Source of the DNA: an uncultured Verrucomicrobiota bacterium
Lineage (GTDB): Bacteria; Verrucomicrobiota; Kiritimatiellia; RFP12; UBA1067
Assembly (NCBI GenBank): GCA_945483525.1
Contig: CALYRV010000028.1
Coordinates: forward strand, 1-17,761
Direction of reading: 5' to 3'
DNA length: 17,761 nt
The notes beneath the pieces are model-generated. The model saw only the letters and a program-made list of their open reading frames with translations, ran no database searches and was not told the origin of the DNA. Of this stretch, positions 14,760 to 17,761 are shown one piece after another. The position numbers and the translations under genes are program-made. Within the stretch, counting starts at the first letter, position 1; every line of letters begins with the position of its first letter.

Positions 14760-16268
14760 GACGGACTTCTTGACGAGCGGACGCTGAAGCATTTTCTCAT
14801 AAAGCTTGATATACTCCTTCGCGCACTCCTCATGATTGAACCGCTGGAGCGACTCGCGCATAATACGCGCAATCTCGCGCTCCTTGACTTCAGGCGGCTG
14901 TCCGAAGAACTCCATCGCCTGATCCATAGCCCAGAAAAGCCCGTTGGAATCGTAATTGTCGAAGACGAAGCCATTACCATGCGAAGCGTTGACATCGAGC
15001 GGGAAGACGGTATCATGGAGCCCGCCTGTATTGTGCGCGACCGCGAGCGAACCGTAGATCGGCGCCTGCATCTGGGGAAGTCCGCATGGCTCGAAGAGCG
15101 AAGGCATAAGCGTGAAATCAGACGCCGCGAAGCCGAGCTGCGAGAGACGCCCGTCGAAGTTGTGGACCGCAAGCCGGTCGGGAATGCCATGGAAGGACTG
15201 GATATCCCAAAAAGGCTGCTGGTAAGGTCCGTTCGCAATGATCGCCAGCTGCGCATTAGGATGCTTAGCGAGGAAGCGGAAAGTGATATCGGTCAGCAGC
15301 TGCGGACCCTTCTGAATCGGATCGAGCCGGCTCGGCCAGAATAAAAGCGCAGCATTTGGATCCTCGCGGAGACCGAGCGCGTGCTGTAGCGCGAGCTTAT
15401 TCTTGCGCTTCATCTCACGATGGTCTTCTGGACCGTAACGGAACGGGATCTTGTCATCCGTCTTCGGATTATCCGCCGCATCCGGTGCGTTCAGAATACC
15501 AGCGGCACACCCCGCGTTGAATTTGCCGCGGATCTCGTTGCGGATAGAGTCCGGAATAAATGAATGCCAGCCGTTAACGATCTCCTGCAAGAACGTCGGC
15601 GAAACCGTGTTGATGAAGTGGGCGGCAAAACAGCCAGAGGCCTGAAGGTCGACCTGGTTCTTGTCACGCGACTCAAAGTAGTTATACGGCGGATACGCGT
15701 AATAAAGGTTCTCCCAAAACTCCGCAGCGTCTATGCCTGAATCTTCCGCCCAGGCGAGATTGATCTTCTGGGTATGGATATTATGAACCGTGAAAAGGCA
15801 CGGGATCCCCATGCGGCGAGCAGCCGCGGGAATGAGACCGGTCATCCAGTCGTTGCAGTGAATGAGATCGGGCTGCACGCGCGGGATGATATTGTTAATC
15901 ACCTCGCGTTGGAATGCGAGCGCAAGCTTCACGTTGCCGTCACCACGATCATAAACGGTGTCGCGGTAATAGAAACAGCGATCTTCCGCGAGATGAATGC
16001 GCTCGTCAGAAAGGTGACTCTTATACTTGCGAAGCTCCTCTGCGACAAGCTTTCCAGTCTCCTCATGGAACATCCTGCGATAGTGCGGCAATGCCACATG
16101 GACGTCAGCGCCGAGCTCGAAGAGTGCCGCTGTGAGCGAAGCGGAGACATCTGCCATGCCGCCTGCCTTCGCAGACATCTGCCCCGCAAGATTGCCCATG
16201 CCTTCCGGCAAATATGTAATCTCCGGAGTGACGATCAGGATTCTCGGGTTCTTCTTGCTCGCTGCCAT
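14748..16268 (-). CDS. glgA: glycogen synthase, ADP/UDP-glucose type (GT5)
   Basis: 506 residues, slightly longer than E. coli GlgA (477). It extends alpha-1,4-glucan chains from a nucleotide sugar in the cytoplasm. Visible motifs: KAGGMADVSASL (34-45), the counterpart of KTGGLADV, LIHCNDWMTGLIP, LFTVHNIH, WPSRLDPIQKGPQLL with the phosphate-binding Arg and Lys, and FEPCGLPQM with NTGGLHDTV near the C-terminus. The segment before the KAGG loop (TPEITYLPEGMGNLAGQMSA, 14-33) is about a dozen residues longer than in E. coli GlgA, recalling the PEIT.YLPEG start of some Bacteroidetes-type synthases. The start is ATG at 16268 with AAGGAG (complement of 16277-16282) 8 nt upstream and a promoter box further up. 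The hairpin around its stop may separate it from the GH127 gene. Confidence 0.95.
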   Translation of the reverse strand: MAASKKNPRILIVTPEITYLPEGMGNLAGQMSAKAGGMADVSASLTAALFELGADVHVALPHYRRMFHEETGKLVAEELRKYKSHLSDERIHLAEDRCFYYRDTVYDRGDGNVKLALAFQREVINNIIPRVQPDLIHCNDWMTGLIPAAARRMGIPCLFTVHNIHTQKINLAWAEDSGIDAAEFWENLYYAYPPYNYFESRDKNQVDLQASGCFAAHFINTVSPTFLQEIVNGWHSFIPDSIRNEIRGKFNAGCAAGILNAPDAADNPKTDDKIPFRYGPEDHREMKRKNKLALQHALGLREDPNAALLFWPSRLDPIQKGPQLLTDITFRFLAKHPNAQLAIIANGPYQQPFWDIQSFHGIPDRLAVHNFDGRLSQLGFAASDFTLMPSLFEPCGLPQMQAPIYGSLAVAHNTGGLHDTVFPLDVNASHGNGFVFDNYDSNGLFWAMDQAMEFFGQPPEVKEREIARIMRESLQRFNHEECAKEYIKLYEKMLQRPLVKKSVAEP

Positions 16269-16296
16269 TTTCTAAACTCCTTGCTGGAACAGCTAT

Positions 16297-16305
16297 ATTA
16301 TACCA
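16297..16305 (-). promoter_or_regulatory. extended -10 promoter element of glgA
   Basis: The minus strand reads TGGTATAAT, 28 nt before the ATG at 16268, in the 42-bp gap after the carboxyltransferase stop. Unlike the other two boxes of this type it leaves room for a leader of about 20 nt, and this gene does have an AAGGAG ribosome binding site. Confidence 0.6.
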
Positions 16306-16310
16306 CAACC

Positions 16311-17761
16311 TCACGCGATCGTCGCGAGAACTTGCCCCTTCTGGACGGGCTTTCCGTGCTCGACGAGGAAGGTGATCTTGCCAGCCGCCGTCGCCTTGAT
16401 GGGATTGAAGAGCTTCATCGCCTCGACGACGCAGACAGCGTCTCCGCTCTTCACCGCCGCGCCGTCAGCAGCCATCTGAGGCTTGCCCGGCGCGTCGCTC
16501 CGGTAAAACGTGCCGTTGAGCGGCGCGAGTACCGGCGTACCTGCAGAAAGTTGGAGTTCGGAGTTGGAGTTGGAGATAGGATTTTTACCGTCCATTCTCG
16601 AACTCGAACTATTCACTCCAACCTGTTTCGCCTCTTCATCCGCCGGAATCGGACCGCCCTCCTTGCGCCACTTGAAGTAGCCGAGCGCGACTTCCGGGAA
16701 AAGCGCGTAGGAAAGGATATCTTCCTCCGCTTGAATCGTGTTCGGCGGCAATTCCGATGCTGCCTGGACGAGTCCCGGCTTGAGAAGATCCGCCGGACGG
16801 CAGGTGATCGGCTTCAGATTGCCCATCAGTTTCTTGCGGAGCTTCGGTTCGATCGGAGCAGGCGTGGCACCGTAGTAGCCCGCGGCATAACGCTTGGTCT
16901 CGTCCGTAATCATCGAGAAGCGCTTGCCCGAAAGCACGTTAAGTACGCTCTGCACACCCACGATCTGCGAAGTCGGAGTGACGAGCGGAGGATAACCCAT
17001 GTCGGCACGCGTCTTCGGCAGTTCTTCAAGGACTTCATCAAGTCGATCGAGAGCATCCTGCTGGGCGAGTTGCGAACGGAGATTCGAGATCATGCCGCCC
17101 GGGATCGCATGCACAAGCACTCCGGCGTCGACCGCCTCAACCTTCGAGGACGACGCTGGCTGTCGCGCCTTCTTGAGCTCCTTGAAGTAGTTGTTGATCT
17201 TGGTGAGCCGCGCGGTGTCGAGTCCGGTCGCATAGCCCTCGGACTCGAAAATCACCTTCATGGTTTCGGTCGGCGGCTGCGAGGAGAACGATGAAAGCGT
17301 GGAGATTGCGCAGTCAACGCAACCAGCACCCGCATCGACGGCGGCTGCATACATCGCCGCTGCGAGTCCGCCGGTCATGTGCGAATGCACCTGGATCGGC
17401 ATCTCGGGCATCGCCTTCTTAAGCGCACCCACGAGCTCACGGGCGGCGCCGGGTGTGAGGATGCCGGCCATGTCCTTAATGCAGAGCGAATCGACGCCCA
17501 TCGATTCCTGGCGCTTGGCGAGCTTCACGTAGTTCGCGACCGTGTGGACCGGCGAGGTCGTATAGGAGATCGTACCCTGGGCGTGTCCGCCGTACTTTTT
17601 GACGCTCTTGATCGCCTGTTCAAGATTGCGCGGGTCGTTGAGCGCATCGAAGATTCGGAAAATATCCATGCCGTTCTCGCACGCGAGCGCCGCGAAACGG
17701 TCGACGATGTCGTCCGGATAGTGCTTGTAGCCAAGGATGTTCTGTCCGCGGAAGAGCATCT
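16311..17761 (-). CDS. biotin-dependent carboxyltransferase, pyruvate carboxylase B/OadA type (5'-truncated by window edge)
   Basis: About 483 residues are visible. The gene runs off the right edge, and by comparison with OadA roughly the first 95 residues are missing. The carboxyltransferase TIM barrel begins near MLFRGQNILGY and shows GMDIFRIFDALND, the active-site Lys in CIKDMAGIL (95th visible residue), and the metal-binding His pair in VHSHMTGG (125th and 127th). A conserved carboxyltransferase C-terminal part follows to about 350. A Ser/Asn-rich linker then leads to a biotinyl domain with EAMK (Lys codon 16413-16415). That domain has the GTFYRS...GD extension typical of acetyl-CoA carboxylase BCCP rather than the plain OadA lipoyl-like form. 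It either makes oxaloacetate from pyruvate with a separate biotin carboxylase, or works in a decarboxylase; the window does not show the partner gene. Confidence 0.93.
   Translation of the reverse strand, partial: MLFRGQNILGYKHYPDDIVDRFAALACENGMDIFRIFDALNDPRNLEQAIKSVKKYGGHAQGTISYTTSPVHTVANYVKLAKRQESMGVDSLCIKDMAGILTPGAARELVGALKKAMPEMPIQVHSHMTGGLAAAMYAAAVDAGAGCVDCAISTLSSFSSQPPTETMKVIFESEGYATGLDTARLTKINNYFKELKKARQPASSSKVEAVDAGVLVHAIPGGMISNLRSQLAQQDALDRLDEVLEELPKTRADMGYPPLVTPTSQIVGVQSVLNVLSGKRFSMITDETKRYAAGYYGATPAPIEPKLRKKLMGNLKPITCRPADLLKPGLVQAASELPPNTIQAEEDILSYALFPEVALGYFKWRKEGGPIPADEEAKQVGVNSSSSRMDGKNPISNSNSELQLSAGTPVLAPLNGTFYRSDAPGKPQMAADGAAVKSGDAVCVVEAMKLFNPIKATAAGKITFLVEHGKPVQKGQVLATIA
16550..16622. 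repeat. imperfect palindrome in the carboxyltransferase linker
   Basis: 26-bp arms at 16550-16575 and 16597-16622 are inverted copies matching at about 20 of 26 positions, starting from GTTGGAGT/ACTCCAAC, around a 21-bp AT-rich loop. The left arm also contains a degenerate GGAGTT tandem repeat. It encodes the Ser/Asn-rich linker just before the biotinyl domain, in frame and without a stop. Confidence 0.5.

Noticed and set aside
15774..17294. Long open plus-strand frame (506 codons) opposite glgA and the carboxyltransferase
   Set aside because: It spans two well-supported minus-strand genes and their intergenic gap, is Arg/His-rich in the way antisense frames of GC-rich genes are, and shows no known motif.
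1..17761. tRNA, rRNA, CRISPR array, transposase or integrase genes
   Set aside because: I saw no cloverleaf or T-loop pattern, no regular direct-repeat/spacer series and no recombinase motifs in any spacer.

Overview
This is a GC-rich, gene-dense bacterial chromosome segment. Every convincing gene reads on the minus strand, so transcription runs from the right edge of the window to the left. Exported proteins with cleavable-looking signal peptides and an ExbB/ExbD motor suggest a Gram-negative cell envelope. Biotin-dependent carboxyltransfer, glycogen synthesis and a GH127 glycosidase suggest a carbohydrate-using, probably host-associated or anaerobic heterotroph. The histidyl-tRNA synthetase motif 2 (a YQWN-type) and the overall mix make a member of the PVC group (Verrucomicrobiota, Kiritimatiellota or Lentisphaerota) my best guess, but this is inference and not shown by the sequence.

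Layout, right to left in transcription order. (1) Central carbon block, 17761-11587: the C-terminal part of a pyruvate-carboxylase-B/oxaloacetate-decarboxylase-alpha type carboxyltransferase with a fused biotinyl domain, a GT5 glycogen synthase (glgA), an exported GH127 glycosidase, and NADP-type isocitrate dehydrogenase (icd). (2) RNA block, 11544-6224: hisS, a Sel1-repeat exported protein, a YmdB-type metallophosphodiesterase, an HD-domain CCA-adding enzyme, a 26-codon small ORF and a HAD phosphatase. Most junctions overlap or nearly overlap, so this is probably one transcript. (3) A 340-bp spacer, 6223-5884, carrying a repeat element and a promoter. (4) Envelope block, 5883-112: a PaaK-type CoA ligase, then ExbB, ExbD, a large TPR protein and a membrane-anchored von Willebrand A (VWA) protein.

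The most unusual system is block 4. The VWA protein has the TonB/TolA transmembrane signature S-x3-H, a long Pro/Ala/Glu-rich periplasmic stretch, and then a VWA domain with complete MIDAS residues instead of a TonB C-terminal domain. With ExbB, ExbD and a periplasmic TPR partner it looks like a proton-driven transenvelope machine whose effector end is a metal-dependent adhesion domain.

The second notable signal is a palindromic segment of 75 bp, exactly 25 codons, lying in frame inside the active-site loop of the CCA-adding enzyme. It resembles in concept the Rickettsia palindromic elements. A weaker palindrome of similar size (73 bp) lies in frame in the linker of the biotin carboxyltransferase.

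Other points: a 32-bp identical intergenic repeat lies downstream of both the RNA block and the envelope block; three identical extended -10 boxes (TGNTATAAT) lie just upstream of starts, two of them so close that transcripts would be almost leaderless; and several genes start with TTG or GTG.
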